Assembly: GCA_949316235.1 (NCBI GenBank)
Contig: OX438751.1
Coordinates: 664,413-728,412 of the forward strand
Source of the DNA: Oegoconia quadripuncta
Lineage: Eukaryota; Arthropoda; Insecta; Lepidoptera; Autostichidae
Direction: 5' to 3'
Length of the DNA: 64,000 nt
Shown here: positions 31,348 to 41,915 of the stretch, piece after piece
Numbering within the stretch: position 1 is the stretch's first letter
Layout of the letters: every line of letters begins with the position of its first letter
Position numbers and translations under genes: made by a program
The notes under the pieces: model-generated
Seen by the model: the letters and a program-made list of their open reading frames with translations, nothing else
Told to the model about the DNA's origin: nothing
Database searches by the model: none

Positions 31348-31870
31348 ATGAAGCACGACAGAGCCCAATACGACCACATCACACACACACACACCGGGGA
31401 ATGTCATCCTCTCCCGGGTCGCGTCCGACGACTACATCGCAAGGTCGTGACCAAGCCATTAGAATACCAATATTTGTGTTACCATACTCACAACTATTGC
31501 ATTCAAATTGCCACTTCCCGAAACGGCTTTAGTGGAAAAGTGGGAAACCTTTTTCTTACTTACACACCCTTTTTCTTTCTTTAATTAGCCTGGGGTCCAA
31601 GGTAGCAATAGAGTCACGTAGGGCACCGTCTACCTTCAGTAGGAGACGTGTCGAGTACCACTGTTGATCCTGGCTTACAGGAGTTACAGTGGGAGGAGTG
31701 TGGAGGTGGGATTTTGCTCGAAATTGTTCGCTGGATAGTCTAAAAGATCGGCCAATTATGAGCGCGCAAGTGCCCAGTATCGATGCATTAAAATCTCGAA
31801 CAGTATAACCTCGATGTATTGGCAGTGCGAATATATCTTGAAACATTGTTTCGCTTCTAATATTTGCCTT
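31348..31870. other. Unassigned
   Basis: Short (AC)n at 31382-31395. No supported gene. Confidence 0.3.
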
Positions 31871-32136
31871 GTTTTTTTTTTATGCACAACGGGTTGGTAC
31901 TTGACCTCAATCACACCTGATGTTAAGTGAAGATGAGGTGGAAGGTGGAACACAACAATGCTATTAACATTGTTGCTTGGCGGCAGATTTAGATAAGATG
32001 GTGGTAGCCAGGCGGACATTTAAAATGCCCTACCACCAACCAAACTGAGTACTTAATGTACCCCGCTGGGGATCGAACCCGCGACCTCCGAACCGTAAAC
32101 CCAACGTTATTTACATTGAGCCACGGAGGCAGTTGT
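31871..32136 (-). repeat. SINE-B copy with internal deletion
   Basis: Tail and head are present, but about 65 bp of the body (from 'gaaggtgga' to 'acacaacaatgc') is missing. Confidence 0.8.
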
Positions 32137-32146
32137 TTAAGACGAT

Positions 32147-32292
32147 ATTGGTGTCGATGCCGATGTACACCAACTAAACTAAAACCAGTTTTGGAGTGGT
32201 GCCGTCGCATCGTACTGTTCCAGGGAGAAAGAGACAGTACTATTTTAAAACTGGTTTTAGTTTAGTTGGTGTACATCCACATCGACACCAAT
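32147..32292. mobile_element. Foldback MITE, family M, copy 1
   Basis: Inverted arms of about 45 bp ('attggtgtcgatgccgatgt', then 'acaccaactaaactaaaacc') surround a short loop with its own hairpin ('gtactgttcc' and 'agacagtac'). The same family lies at 42980-43093 and 55404-55630. Confidence 0.8.
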
Positions 32293-32395
32293 AGCACTTA
32301 TTAATAGACATGTAGCGTCAAAAAGTGATAAAATCATTCATTGTGGAATTAAAAGGGAACCGCAAAGTGGCTATGATTTGTTCTATGATACTATA

Positions 32396-32475
32396 TCATA
32401 CTGGGGGAAGCACTCATGGCGCAGTCGCTTTAGGAGGCTGTACCCCAATAATGGGGACAGGGGCTGTTGATGATA
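32396..32475 (+). repeat. 5S-headed SINE scraps
   Basis: 'catggcgcagtcgctttagg' and 'aggctgtaccccaataatgg' are pieces of the head and 3' body of this SINE placed together, implying an internal deletion. Confidence 0.4.
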
Positions 32476-32483
32476 TATTTTTC

Positions 32484-33014
32484 TTTTTTTTTATGATTGA
32501 CTGGATTCGCGTTTGACCACAATCTAGCCTGATGGAAAGTGACGATGTCGTCGAAGATGAAGCACGCGATCCCAGTAAATGCCTATTCACTCTGCTCTTG
32601 AAGATCCCAATAGGATTCAGGAAAGACTGACGCCGAAAGGGAGCTCCATGCCTTGGCTGTTCGGATGATGAATGAAGAATCGAACTTCTTAGTGCGAATG
32701 TTCGGTATATTAACTATATACGGGTGGAATCCCTCCCCACGCCTAGTGGTCCGAAGATGGAAGGGTGACGGTGGAATAAGATTATGTAATTCCAACGCAC
32801 ACTCGCCGAAATGCATCTTGTAAAAAACTGAGAGACAGACGACTTTGCGACGGTGTTCAAGGCTCTGCAATTTAGCAGCCATCGAATTATCACCTATGAG
32901 TCTCATGGCACGTCGTTCCACAGAATCGAGTGCAGCTAGTTGGTACTTGGCTGAACCATCCCAGAGGTGACAGCAGTATTCCATGCACGAGCGGACCTGA
33001 GCCTGGTAAAGCAC
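32484..33014 (-). pseudogene. LINE-1 C-terminal coding piece and 3' UTR
   Basis: On the minus strand a 143-residue frame ends at 32583. It contains 'YQAQVRSCMEYCCHLWDGSA', 'ALDSVERRAMRLIGD', 'FYKMHFGECALELHNLIPPS' and 'KAWSSLSASVFPESYWDLQ'. This is the C-terminal part of a Jockey/CR1-like LINE ORF2 protein. The frame is clean, but the copy starts after the RT catalytic motifs, so the listed Met is incidental. The 3' UTR ends in a T run (poly(A)) at 32484-32492. The family tail recurs at 7868, 21607, 44372, 47160, 47688 and 48057. Confidence 0.8.
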
Positions 33015-33339
33015 AAATGTTTTTGATGTTATTTCATGTATCTGATGTTAATAGTACTGTTAGCTAACCTAATAAATACTGTACTTTACTGTATTGTTTG
33101 TAATTTTTAAATTCAAATCGGATTTCCTTTTCTTGTAATCGCATCGTCTCGTTTAAAACTTCACTCAGTCCTCGGCGCGGGAGCACAGCCGTAGAGACCT
33201 GATAAAGGAGTATTGCCCGTCAATTGAAACCGCACTCTATTGCCTCCTTTTAACTGATCTCTTGATTGAGTTAGTTTCAAGAAGAGAAATAAAAGCTAAT
33301 GTCTTTCTTTATTTTATATGGAGTGTGGAGATTTGTATT
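33015..33339. other. Unassigned
   Basis: AT-rich, no supported gene. Confidence 0.3.
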
Positions 33340-33960
33340 TACATTAATACCAACCGCCACTCTTGGCGCAGTCGCATTCGCTGTTGGTTTTCGATTTGCG
33401 AAGTTAAGCAATGTCTGGCGCGGTCAGATAGGTTTTTTTGCACTTGACCTCAATCACACCTGATGTTAAGTGAAGAAGAGGCCGAAGGTGGTAGCGTACT
33501 AACCCGAAAACCCCATCTTATTTGGTGGACTGGCTATCTTATCTCTGACAACCGGATCACAACAATGCTATTAACATTGCTGTTTGGCGGCAGATTTAGA
33601 TAAGATGGTGGTGGCTAGCCAGGCGGACATTTAAAATGGCCTACCACCAACCAAACCGAGTACTAAATATGTACCCCGCTGGGGATCGAACCCACGACCT
33701 CCGAAACGTAAACCCAATGTTTTACATTCAGCCACGGAGGCGGTTAAACGGTGACCACTAGTGTCATTTTAATATGAGTGTGTCCGTGCTTCCGTGCACG
33801 TTAAAAGTATGACCCGGTTGTTTTTAGTTGAAGGCAGTCGTTAAGCTAAGCCGGTGTCCTACAGGAGCAGCTTAAAAACACTGACTGGCCACTGGCACAA
33901 CCACCAATCCGCATTGGGCCCACGTGGTGGATTATGGCCCATACCAACATTTAGTCACAG
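33340..33960 (+). repeat. 5S-headed SINE split by SINE-B
   Basis: The left part (33340-33432) holds 'cgaagttaagcaatgtctgg' and 'cgcggtcagatagg', the centre of 5S rRNA. The right part (33746-33960) resumes with 'ggtgaccactagtgtcattt' and the SINE body ('gcttaaaaacactgactggc'). The SINE-B copy at 33433-33745 sits between, so SINE-B came later. Confidence 0.7.
33433..33745 (-). repeat. SINE-B copy inside the 5S-headed SINE
   Basis: Tail at 33433, head to 33745. Box B is altered (GGTTCGATCCC preceded by GTG). Confidence 0.8.
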
Positions 33961-33964
33961 TGTA

Positions 33965-34625
33965 AGTCTCTTAGGAATAAATTTAAAGAAATTAATTATA
34001 TTAACATTAGCATCGCAATATATTTACGAAAACTTAATGTATGTAAGGAAAAATATAGAATCGTTTAAGAAAAATAGTGATATACATAATGTTAATACCA
34101 GATATAATAATAAACTTGCTGTTCATGTCAGCCGTTTACACAAAGTCACTAAGTCATTTTAAGGGGCAATGTTATACGCTTTTATAATAAAGTTCCAGTG
34201 GACATTCAAAATTTACCTTTAAATAAATTCAAAACCATCATAAAACAGACATTATTTACCAAAGGCTATTATAAAATTGACTATCTGGATGATAAGCAAG
34301 CATGGACATATACCGCTCGGCGATATTCGGTCTAATTATACAATATAATATACATAATTGTAACCCAAAGTTATTTAAAAGAGCAACCCTTGAGTTTCTT
34401 GCTCGTTCTTCTCTGGGGTATCTGCTTTGTGAATGAGCAGTAATGTCAATAATTTTAATATTAACACGTTAACTGCCGCGATGCAGACACAATTGAAAAT
34501 CAATTGTTTTCCGGTCACCGGTGACCGGCGTGGCGCTCAAAGGCTTAAGATAAAAAATGTGACGTTTTGAAGTGATAATCTTTATCATACGAAATAAATA
34601 TTTTTTGACTTTGACTTTGACTTTG
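33965..34625 (+). pseudogene. LINE-3 C-terminal remnant and 3' UTR
   Basis: Frame pieces give 'YENLMYVRKNIESFKKNSDI', 'HNVNTRYNNKLAVHVSRLHK', 'VTKSF', and after frameshifts 'FKTIIKQTLFTKGYYKIDYL'. The 3' UTR includes 'gagcaacccttgagtttctt' and a (GACTTT)n tail at about 34601-34630. It is paralogous to the copies at 39200-39780 and 55890-56790. Confidence 0.75.
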
Positions 34626-34784
34626 ACTTTGGTAGGCAGAATGATAAACTTTGCTATTAAATGAGGAAAGATACAACGACATAATAAACTTATTCTTATA
34701 ACAATCTTCACAATTGTTTGTTCGCGTTTCGAGGAAAACTTACAGCCACTAAAATCTAAACTAAGTATTGAATTTTGATACGTT

Positions 34785-35330
34785 AAATAAATAAATAAAC
34801 ATCTTTATTTCACTCGCCACAAACGAGAATTTAACAAGATATCAAATTCTGAATGGTAATATTGACTGTGATCACGTACAAAATAGAATTAAATTATCGA
34901 TTCCTTACAATTTTCCCAGAACTCCCATTACTAGACTACTGTATATCCCTACATCTAGAACAAATGTTCTACGTCATTCTCCAATCCCGAGATTGTGTGG
35001 TGAATTTAACCATTTGAATAGTGAGATCCCACAGACAGACAGAATATCTTTCACGATTCATTAGGTGTGTTTAAGAGAAGAATTTCTCAATATTTGCGGA
35101 AGCCACATTTGTAGACCATTGTGCTGTTTCAATTAAATTAATTTAGTTTTTCAATTTAGACTTAACTTAATTATGTTGAGAGCTGTGTATATCTCTTGAG
35201 TGTTGTACACGCCTATTGACACATATATCAGACCTGTTTATACTTGAACCTGTTTGTTATGTGAGTTGTAATATTATGTGCTGTTGGTGTGTCTTATTAA
35301 ATAAATAAATAAATAAATAAGAAGAATTGA
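34785..35330 (+). pseudogene. LINE C-terminal remnant with (AAAT)n tail
   Basis: Translation of 34850-35115 in broken frames gives 'IPRTPITRLLYIPTSRTNVL' with 'RHSPIPRLCGEFNHL', the late C-terminal region of a Jockey-like ORF2 protein. AT-rich 3' UTR follows, ending in AAATAAAT units at about 35300-35320. Confidence 0.6.
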
Positions 35331-35535
35331 TCAAAAAACTACATATATTACAACCTCATTTGTGGGAGGCTGGTGCCTGTAAAGGATACACCAGAATCAG
35401 AGGTCACCAGGCCCCCAGCCACAGAAGCGGTTAGACCAATCAGACAATTATATTTCCTTATTATATGACAATACATTACCATTAAATTAGTTTTTGTTAC
35501 ATGACATACATTGATAGCATAATTTGATAGTATAA

Positions 35536-35737
35536 TTTGGTTGGTGGTAGGGCATTTTAAATGTCCGCCTGGCTAGCTACCACCATCTTATCTAAATCTG
35601 CCGCCAAACAGCAATGTTAATAGCATCGTTGTGTTCCGGTTGTATTTGTATTTGTATTGTACCTTCGGCCTCATCGTCACTTAACATCAGGTGTGATTGA
35701 GGTCAAGTGCCAACCCGTTATGCATAAAAAAAAAAAC
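35536..35737 (+). repeat. SINE-B copy, 5' truncated, with a small insert
   Basis: Starts in the body. A 'tatttgtatttgtattgtac' stretch replaces part of the family text at about 35641-35660, perhaps a scar of a LINE tail. The A run at 35726-35736 joins SINE-A directly. Confidence 0.75.
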
Positions 35738-35940
35738 CACCTGTTTGATGTAGTGGTTAGCAACTTTGACCACTGTACCAAAAGATTACGGGTTGGAATC
35801 CCACTAGGGGCATATGTTTGTGTGATGAATACGGACATGTGTACCCGAGTTATGGATGTCTTCATTTATAATACGTATTTATATACAAAAAAAAAATATT
35901 TATGTGGTATATCAAACATCTGGTATCTGGTGATAAAGAG
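35738..35940 (+). repeat. SINE-A copy, 5' two-thirds
   Basis: Head at 35738 with box A relative TGATGTAGTGG and box B relative GGTTGGAATCC, both slightly changed. Inserted in the SINE-B A tail. Its 3' third appears at 36344-36421, so about 400 bp seems to interrupt it. Confidence 0.65.
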
Positions 35941-36343
35941 GCAGAGAGCTAGGAAATATGGGAGAACGAAACAGGGACTTACTTGATATCCTCGTTCCGA
36001 TCGTATCGATGGCTGGTTTCACTTTTCTTTACCACAGTAATATAAATTGTATGAGTGCACCCTTTCTATTGGTTATTTGGAAATTAATCTTAAATCGATA
36101 CTGGAGATGAATTTAATACGTGGCCGAGGTCGAACCGGGACGAGAGTCAGCGAGCGAATGTATTTTTCTATAGCAGCGCGTCCTGCTCTGTCCTGTTTCG
36201 TAGATGATAGGAAGGAAAAGGACAAAATATACATAAACTAAATGGGAACTTAAGTTGACTGAGTGGAAGGGTGAATGAAGTAGATACATAGATAATACAT
36301 AAGCACTTCTAAATTATACACAATTAAAAACGGCGTTAACAGT
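35941..36343 (+). other. Sequence interrupting SINE-A
   Basis: Unassigned DNA between the two SINE-A parts. The 64-residue frame at 36047-36241 has no recognisable features. No inverted ends were seen. Confidence 0.4.
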
Positions 36344-36422
36344 ATCCACAACACAAGCCTATAGTTGCTTACTGTGGAACTAGATGGCGCTGTGTGTATG
36401 TGTAAAGATATTTATTTATTTA
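36344..36422 (+). repeat. SINE-A 3' third
   Basis: 'tatccacaacacaagcctat' to the TATTTATTTA tail. Confidence 0.65.
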
Positions 36423-36439
36423 ATCTGATACGAAGTGTG

Positions 36440-36515
36440 TTCAGTCAAAGGCACGCCATACCCTTTCCCAGTAAGAGGAGGCTGTACCCCAACGTGTAAG
36501 GCTGCTAATGATCTT
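36440..36515 (+). repeat. 5S-headed SINE 3' scrap
   Basis: 'gccataccctttcccagtaa' and 'gaggaggctgtaccccaacg'. Confidence 0.4.
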
Positions 36516-36943
36516 ACATTTTAATTTAATTTCTACGTTGTCCAGAGCCACGCCTAAACTTAAAAACAAAAATATATGTAACAAAAATCGTTAGCCATTG
36601 GAAAGTCGCTCATACTTTCTTTGGTGGCAGCAACTACTCTACAGGGGGGGACTGAAAATCAGCAACACTGCTGAGTCCCTACCCATTCATCACAATACTG
36701 TGGTTCTCGATTCTATGTATGCTTGTGTTTTTTTTTTTCTTTTTTGTGATGAATAAATACCTTTTATTTATTATTTATTTATTAATGGTACACAAAAAAA
36801 ATTATACATAACACTACCTTAATGATATGATATGATATTACCTACTCATTCAACGCAAAAGATATAGCTCCCGTAATGGCGGCCGAACATTATTAAAGAG
36901 AACGGGAACGGAAGCAATTCACGTCATTTCGTAAAAAAATAGT
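36516..36943. other. Unassigned AT-rich sequence
   Basis: No supported gene. T-rich runs at about 36729-36745. Confidence 0.3.
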
Positions 36944-37030
36944 CCATGAGACAAATAACTAAGTTCTACTATCTCCAGTCTAGGAAGTTTGTTAACTATA
37001 ATACCTCACGGTATTCGGCTATGAAAGAGA
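36944..37030. repeat. Source copy of an 87-bp duplicated segment
   Basis: Runs from 'ccatgagacaaataactaag' to 'gctatgaaagaga'. It is copied exactly at 37245-37331, 301 bp downstream. Confidence 0.85.
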
Positions 37031-37204
37031 TAACTTCGCACATAACTCGTGTGTTAACTGCTTAAGCCGATCTGTTTCCATGGGATTCTGATGGGTTGAG
37101 GCTTTACTTAATATTATTTTATAAGTTTGGTTTTTTAAGATTATTGTGTAGCAATGAGTCTTATACATAATAATTATAGTATTTAAATACGAAAAAACCT
37201 AACG

Positions 37205-37400
37205 CCATCTTTTGTATTTTGCGAACACCATGTTGTATTTTTTACCATGAGACAAATAACTAAGTTCTACTATCTCCAGTCTAGGAAGTTTGTTAACTAT
37301 AATACCTCACGGTATTCGGCTATGAAAGAGACACTCCAGGTATCAAGACGAAGCTAACGACAACATGCACTTCGAAATTGGTCAAGCCATTTAGGCGTTT
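37205..37400 (-). repeat. Repeat X copy carrying the 87-bp templated segment
   Basis: Reverse-orientation repeat X ('tgcgaacaccatgttgtatt' ... 'acactccaggtatcaagacg'). Between 'ttaccat' and 'acactccagg', where other copies have about 15 bp, this one has the 87-bp segment (37245-37331). Confidence 0.75.
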
Positions 37401-37604
37401 TACATAGATACAACATATGTACGTATGTACAAACCAATCATCCTAAAAGTATCACATGGGCTAAAGTGTTACCTCCAAAAATTTTTACTTTTCTTATTTC
37501 CCTTACGTTTTTATTATTTTAATGAAGTGTTTACGTTTTATTTTCCTTTATAAAAAGAAAAAAAAAATCCAAATAGAAAAAAAATCGAATAAAAAAATTG
37601 TCTT

Positions 37605-37690
37605 AGCCGGATTCGAAAACCGTGTCTTTTCGACAGACGTTACTTAAGCACTCGTGTCGCTTGCCACTAGACCACGATATCAATTAGCGG
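37605..37690 (-). repeat. tRNA-like sequence of a further type
   Basis: On the minus strand it shows 'cgtggtctagtggcaagcga' (box A like) and 'ggttttcgaatccggc' (box B like). A clean cloverleaf is not evident, and it probably is a SINE head rather than a gene. Confidence 0.4.
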
Positions 37691-37837
37691 ACGAAATTTT
37701 CTTACTCATTTATATGTGACATATTATTATGGATTTGGTTTTAGTGTTGATATTGTATGAATACTTTCTAATAGATGGTGCTAGAGTGCTTCGGTCCATA
37801 CGGTCCATATAATACTTTTAGGGAGATCCGTCTGTAC

Positions 37838-37995
37838 ATACGTACATGCGTACATACGTAAATACGTACATACGTACATGCGTGCATGCGTACATACGTA
37901 CATACGTACATACGTACATACGTACATACGTACATACGTACATACGTACAGACGCACACACGTACACACGTACATACGTACATATACACACATAC
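37838..37995. repeat. (ACGTACAT)n microsatellite
   Basis: 8-bp units 'acgtacat' with scattered changes. Because the unit is nearly self-complementary, all frames are open and produce Tyr/Val/Thr/Cys repeats on both strands. These are not proteins. Confidence 0.9.
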
Positions 37996-38480
37996 AAACT
38001 TACACTCCAAAAACATTACCCCCTTTTCTTGGGTAGTCGTAAATACTTTAAAAAAATTGTAATCATCTTGTATTATTTTTTTATGAGTAGGCAGGTTTTA
38101 ATATCTAAAAAAAATATTTTCACTCTTATTATTGGAACTTTTACTCGCAGTAACCTTCTCTTACAGCCCGTTCACTGGATTTAGGCGCAGTCCGTATATA
38201 CGAAGCGATACGTTTCACTCCCCCTCCTTCCCCATAGGGTATAGCTGAGCATTAACTCGTTAAACTTTAAAGTTAACTTTAAAAAGTGTTAATGGACTTA
38301 TTAACTTCCGTTAAATCTCCCCAAATCCGTTAATCCAGTACTGTTAGAGTCCAGAAATGAGACAACTCGTAAATAATATTTGTGGTGTTTAATTTATCAA
38401 CAATTGACAATAGCTCAAACAGTAGTGACCACCTTTCCCGCTTGTTCCCCTCGCGTAGCACTGGGATGACTACGACGTCG
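37996..38480. other. Unassigned
   Basis: No supported gene or recognised repeat. Confidence 0.3.
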
Positions 38481-39201
38481 CTGACGTCACGTACACCAAG
38501 CGTGTTTGTCATTCAGGTAGTCACTAATTTTATAATAACCTTTTTTTGCTAATGTTATTTTGACATAATCTTTAAATTTTTTCTCAGTTAGATTAATGAT
38601 ATTCTCAGGTATAAGGTTATAAAAGCGTATACAGTGTCCCACAAATGATGTATTAACTTTGCTCAGTCTGAACATAGGGGTAGCCAATTTGTTCTTATAT
38701 CTCAAATTTAAATTATGCTTGTCACTATTTTAATTGTAGAAATATTTTTTCGAACGTACATAATATTTTCGTAAATGAACAATGAAGGAACAGTTAAAAT
38801 ATTAATTTTTTAAACCTGTCCCGGAGAGAGTCATGTCGACGCAGATTATAAATAGCTCGTGTTGCTCTCTTTTGCAAAATAAAAATATGTTCTATGTCAG
38901 CTGCTCGTCCCCAAAGCAAAATACCGTAAGACATAATACTGTGGAAATAACTAAAATAAACCAATCTTGCAGTAGCCACATCAGTTAGTTGTCTAATCTT
39001 CCAGACGGCATATGCTGCGGAACTCAATCTACCTGCTAAATATTCTAAATGTGGTCCCCACTGAAACTTGGAGTCAAGAGTAATTCCTAAAAATACCGTC
39101 TTATCTACAAACTCTACTTTATCTTCGTCAATCATAATATTGCAATCAATTTTTCTTACATTAGGTAGGCAGAAATTTATGCATTTGGTTTTTTTTAGCA
39201 T
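38481..39201 (-). pseudogene. LINE-2 C-terminal region, frameshifted
   Basis: On the minus strand the frame 39201-38794 gives 'FVDKTVFLGITLDSKFQWGP', 'YFSYFHSIMSYGILLWGRAA' and 'FILQKRATRAIYNLRRHDSL'. A frameshift and a stop lie between about 38795 and 38705. The sequence then resumes with 'MRYKNKLATPMFRLSKVNTS' to 'GYYKISDYLNDKHAWCT'. Same family as 22567-23345. The RT catalytic motifs are absent. Confidence 0.8.
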
Positions 39202-39780
39202 TTAAAACCAAACTCAAGGGTTGCTCTTTAACAGATTATGGGTTACAATTTGTGATTTGATAATTAATGAATAATAAGACAACTATATCCATGCTTGCTT
39301 ATCATTCAAATAGTCAGTGATTTTATGCCTTTTGCTAATAATTTCTGTTTTATAAATAAAATAAAAATAAAATAAAAATAGTTTATTTAAGGATTAGACC
39401 CATATTTTGGTTAGTAACTTAAAAATAAATAGGAGTAAGTTAGTAACTAAAATCTATAATAACTGTGAACAGAAGGGACCGTACGACTGCTGCGGCACAA
39501 TCAGCACTATTTGGATGTGTGCAAGCGTATCCAGTGCAGCAGCATTTATGATTGCTTTAAATTTATTTAAAGGCAAGTTTTGAATGTCTACCGGAACCTT
39601 ATTATAAAACCGTATACATTGCCCTTTGAAGGATTTACTAAGTTTGTGAAGTCGGCTAACATAAACAGACAGTTCTTATTCCTGTACCCTATTTCTTAGT
39701 CTGGGGGTCTGGGGTCAAAGTTTTCGAAAAGCCGTAACACTAAGCAGAATAACTGTGCTGTCGAATATTTCTGTACGTGT
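39202..39780 (-). pseudogene. LINE-3 remnant, minus strand
   Basis: Contains the minus-strand counterpart of 34200-34400 ('gagcaacccttgag', 'gataagcaagcatgg'). At 39550-39665 it codes 'RLHKLSKSFKGQCIRFYNKV' and 'PVDIQNLPLNKFKAI' in pieces. Rearranged and frameshifted. Confidence 0.6.
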
Positions 39781-39870
39781 TTCTCTAATATGAAAATAAA
39801 CGTTTTACTATTATTTATTATATATATTTATTTATTTATCTATTATTTTAATCTTTTGACCTGTTTGTTT

Positions 39871-40140
39871 GACGACCTGTTTGGTGTAGTGGTTAGCAAC
39901 TCTGACCACTATACCAAAAGGTTGCGGGTTCGAATCCCGCTAGGGGCATAATGTTTGTGTGATGAATACGGACATGTGTACCCGAGTTATGGATGTTTTC
40001 ATTTATAATAAGTATTTATTTAAAAAAAAAAAGTATTTATGTAGTATATCAACCATCTGGTATCCACAACACAAGCCTATAGTTGCTTACTGTGGAACTA
40101 GAGGGCGCTGTGTGTATGTCTAAGGATATTTATTTATTTA
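39871..40140 (+). repeat. SINE-A copy, full length
   Basis: The best copy in the window: 'gacctgtttggtgtagtggt' with box A TGGTGTAGTGG, box B GGTTCGAATCC near 39926-39936, then the body and a TATTTATTTA tail. Both pol III boxes are consensus-like. Confidence 0.85.
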
Positions 40141-40242
40141 CTAGCAGCTGCCCGCGACTTCGTCCGCGTAGACTACATGAATCAACACTTTATTACTTTC
40201 CCACGGGAATACATTCAGCAGAAAATTACCATGTAGAGTTTC

Positions 40243-40510
40243 GACTATGACATTGACTACGACATTGACTTTGACTTTGACTTTGACTTTGACATTGACT
40301 ATGACTTTGACTATGACTTTGACTATGACTTTGAATAGTCAAAGTCATAGTCATAGTCAAAGTCATAGTCAATGTCAAAGTCAAAGTCATAGGACTTTGA
40401 CATTGACTATGACTTTGACTTTGACTATGACTTCGATTACGACTTTGACTATGACTTTGCCTATGACTTTGCCTATGACTTTGACTATGACTTTGACACG
40501 ACTTTGACTA
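40243..40510. repeat. TGACTTTGAC-type microsatellite
   Basis: 6- and 12-bp units (GACTTT, GACTATGACTTT), including a short inverted stretch at 40337-40395 ('caaagtcatagtc'). The 86-residue Thr/Leu frame is an artefact. Confidence 0.85.
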
Positions 40511-40519
40511 TGAATTTTA

Positions 40520-40860
40520 CTTTTCGACTTTGAGCCTTCGTCTTTGAGCCTTCGAATTTGAGCCTTCGACTTTGAGCCTTCGACTTTGAGCCTTCGACTT
40601 TGAGCCTTCGACTTTGAGCCTTCGAATTTGAGTCTTCGACTTTGAGCCTTCGACTTTGAGCCTTCGAATTTGAGCCTTCGACTTTGAGCCTTCGACTTTG
40701 AGCCTTCGAATTTGAGTCTTCGACTTTGAGCCTTCGACTTTGAGCCTTCGAATTTGAGCCTACGACTTTGAGACTTCGACTTTGAGCCTTCGAATTTGAG
40801 CCTTCGACTTTGAGCCTTCGACTTTGAATTTCGAATTTGAATCTTCGACATTGACTCTTC
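40520..40860. repeat. 14-bp minisatellite ('ttcgactttgagcc')
   Basis: About two dozen 14-bp units with a few variants. As 3 x 14 bp makes 14 codons, minus-strand frames read a 14-residue Ser/Lys/Arg-rich repeat (154 and 129 residues). I regard these as chance. Confidence 0.9.
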
Positions 40861-40889
40861 GACTTCGACACCAATTTGAATTTGTGATT

Positions 40890-41640
40890 ACAACCCAGGG
40901 GGCTGTTTTTCGAAAAATCTCAACTCACCCTTATCTCATTCTCTAACCCCAAGGGGTTAGCTTCAAAATAAATGTCATTTTCGCAATCAACGTCCCAAAA
41001 AACCATAATAACGACACCAATATAGACTTTTTTGGTATCATCCCCCACCCCTATCTCACCCCTAGAGGGTTGGCTTAAAATAAATGTCATTTTCATAATC
41101 AACATCCCAAAAAACCTAAATAACGACACCAATATCGATTTTATGGTTTCAACCCCCATTTCACACCCCAGGGGGCTGTTTTTCGAAAAATCTCAACTCA
41201 CCCTTATCTCATTCTCTAACCCCAAGGGGTTAGCTTCAAAACAAATGGCATTTTCGTAATCAACGTCCCAAAAAACCTAAATAATGACACCAATATTGAC
41301 TCTTTTGGTATCAACCCCCACCCCTATCTCAACCCTAGAGGGTTAACTTAAAATAAATGTCATATTCATAATCAATATCCCATAAAATCTAAATAACGAC
41401 ACCATTATCGATTATATGGTTTTAACCCCCATTTCACACCCCAGGGGGTTGTCCAATATAGACTTTTTTGTAGCAACCCCCACCCCTATCTCAACCCTAG
41501 AGGGTTAACTTAAAACAAATGTCATTTTCATAATCAACATCCCATAAAACCTAAATAACGACACCAATATCGATTTTAAGGTTTTAACCCCCATTTCACA
41601 ACCCAGGGGGTTGTTTTTCGAAAAATCTCAAAACACGTAT
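40890..41640. repeat. 273-bp tandem repeat, about three units
   Basis: 'cccagggggctgtttttcga' begins units at 40894 and 41167, with shortened units from about 41440 to 41640. Each unit consists of two related halves ('ccctatctcacccctagagg' and 'cttatctcattctctaaccc'). Confidence 0.8.
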
Positions 41641-41915
41641 TAGCTTATTTGTTCCTAGGAGTACTCTTGCGAAGTTTCGAGTCGAAAATAGTCGAAATGT
41701 CCAAGTTATACTGTTTCTTCATACAAACTTCCCACCCCTGTTTCACCCCCTTAAAGGGTGAATTTTGAAAAATCCTTTCTTAGTGCTCCCCTAGACCTCG
41801 TAAGGAACCTACGTGCCAAATTTGGAAACTCTAGACCCAGCGGTTTGGCCTGTGCGTTGATATGTCAGTCAGTCAGTCAGTCAGTCAGTCAGTTTCTTCC
41901 TTTATATATTTAGAT

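Larger units (their letters stand above)
40139..41915 (+). mobile_element. Interspersed element with internal minisatellites
   Basis: Starts 'agcagctgcccgcgacttcg' and ends 'tcagtttcttcctttatata' after a (GTCA)n run. Both ends are those of an abundant insect repeat. Near the right end is the typical text 'gtgctcccctagacctcgta' and 'accctagacccagcggtttg'-like sequence. The middle is taken up by three tandem arrays, listed separately. No transposase or RT remains. Confidence 0.65.

Noticed and set aside
37768..38016. Tyr/Val/Cys repeat proteins on both strands
   Set aside because: Product of the (ACGTACAT)n microsatellite, which is open in all frames.
39871..39945. Possible tRNA gene
   Set aside because: Box A and box B are present, but the sequence continues into the SINE-A body and many copies exist; it is a SINE head.
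40387..40874. Ser/Lys/Arg-rich repeat proteins of 154 and 129 residues
   Set aside because: Translation of a 14-bp minisatellite in overlapping frames; open only because the unit has no stop.
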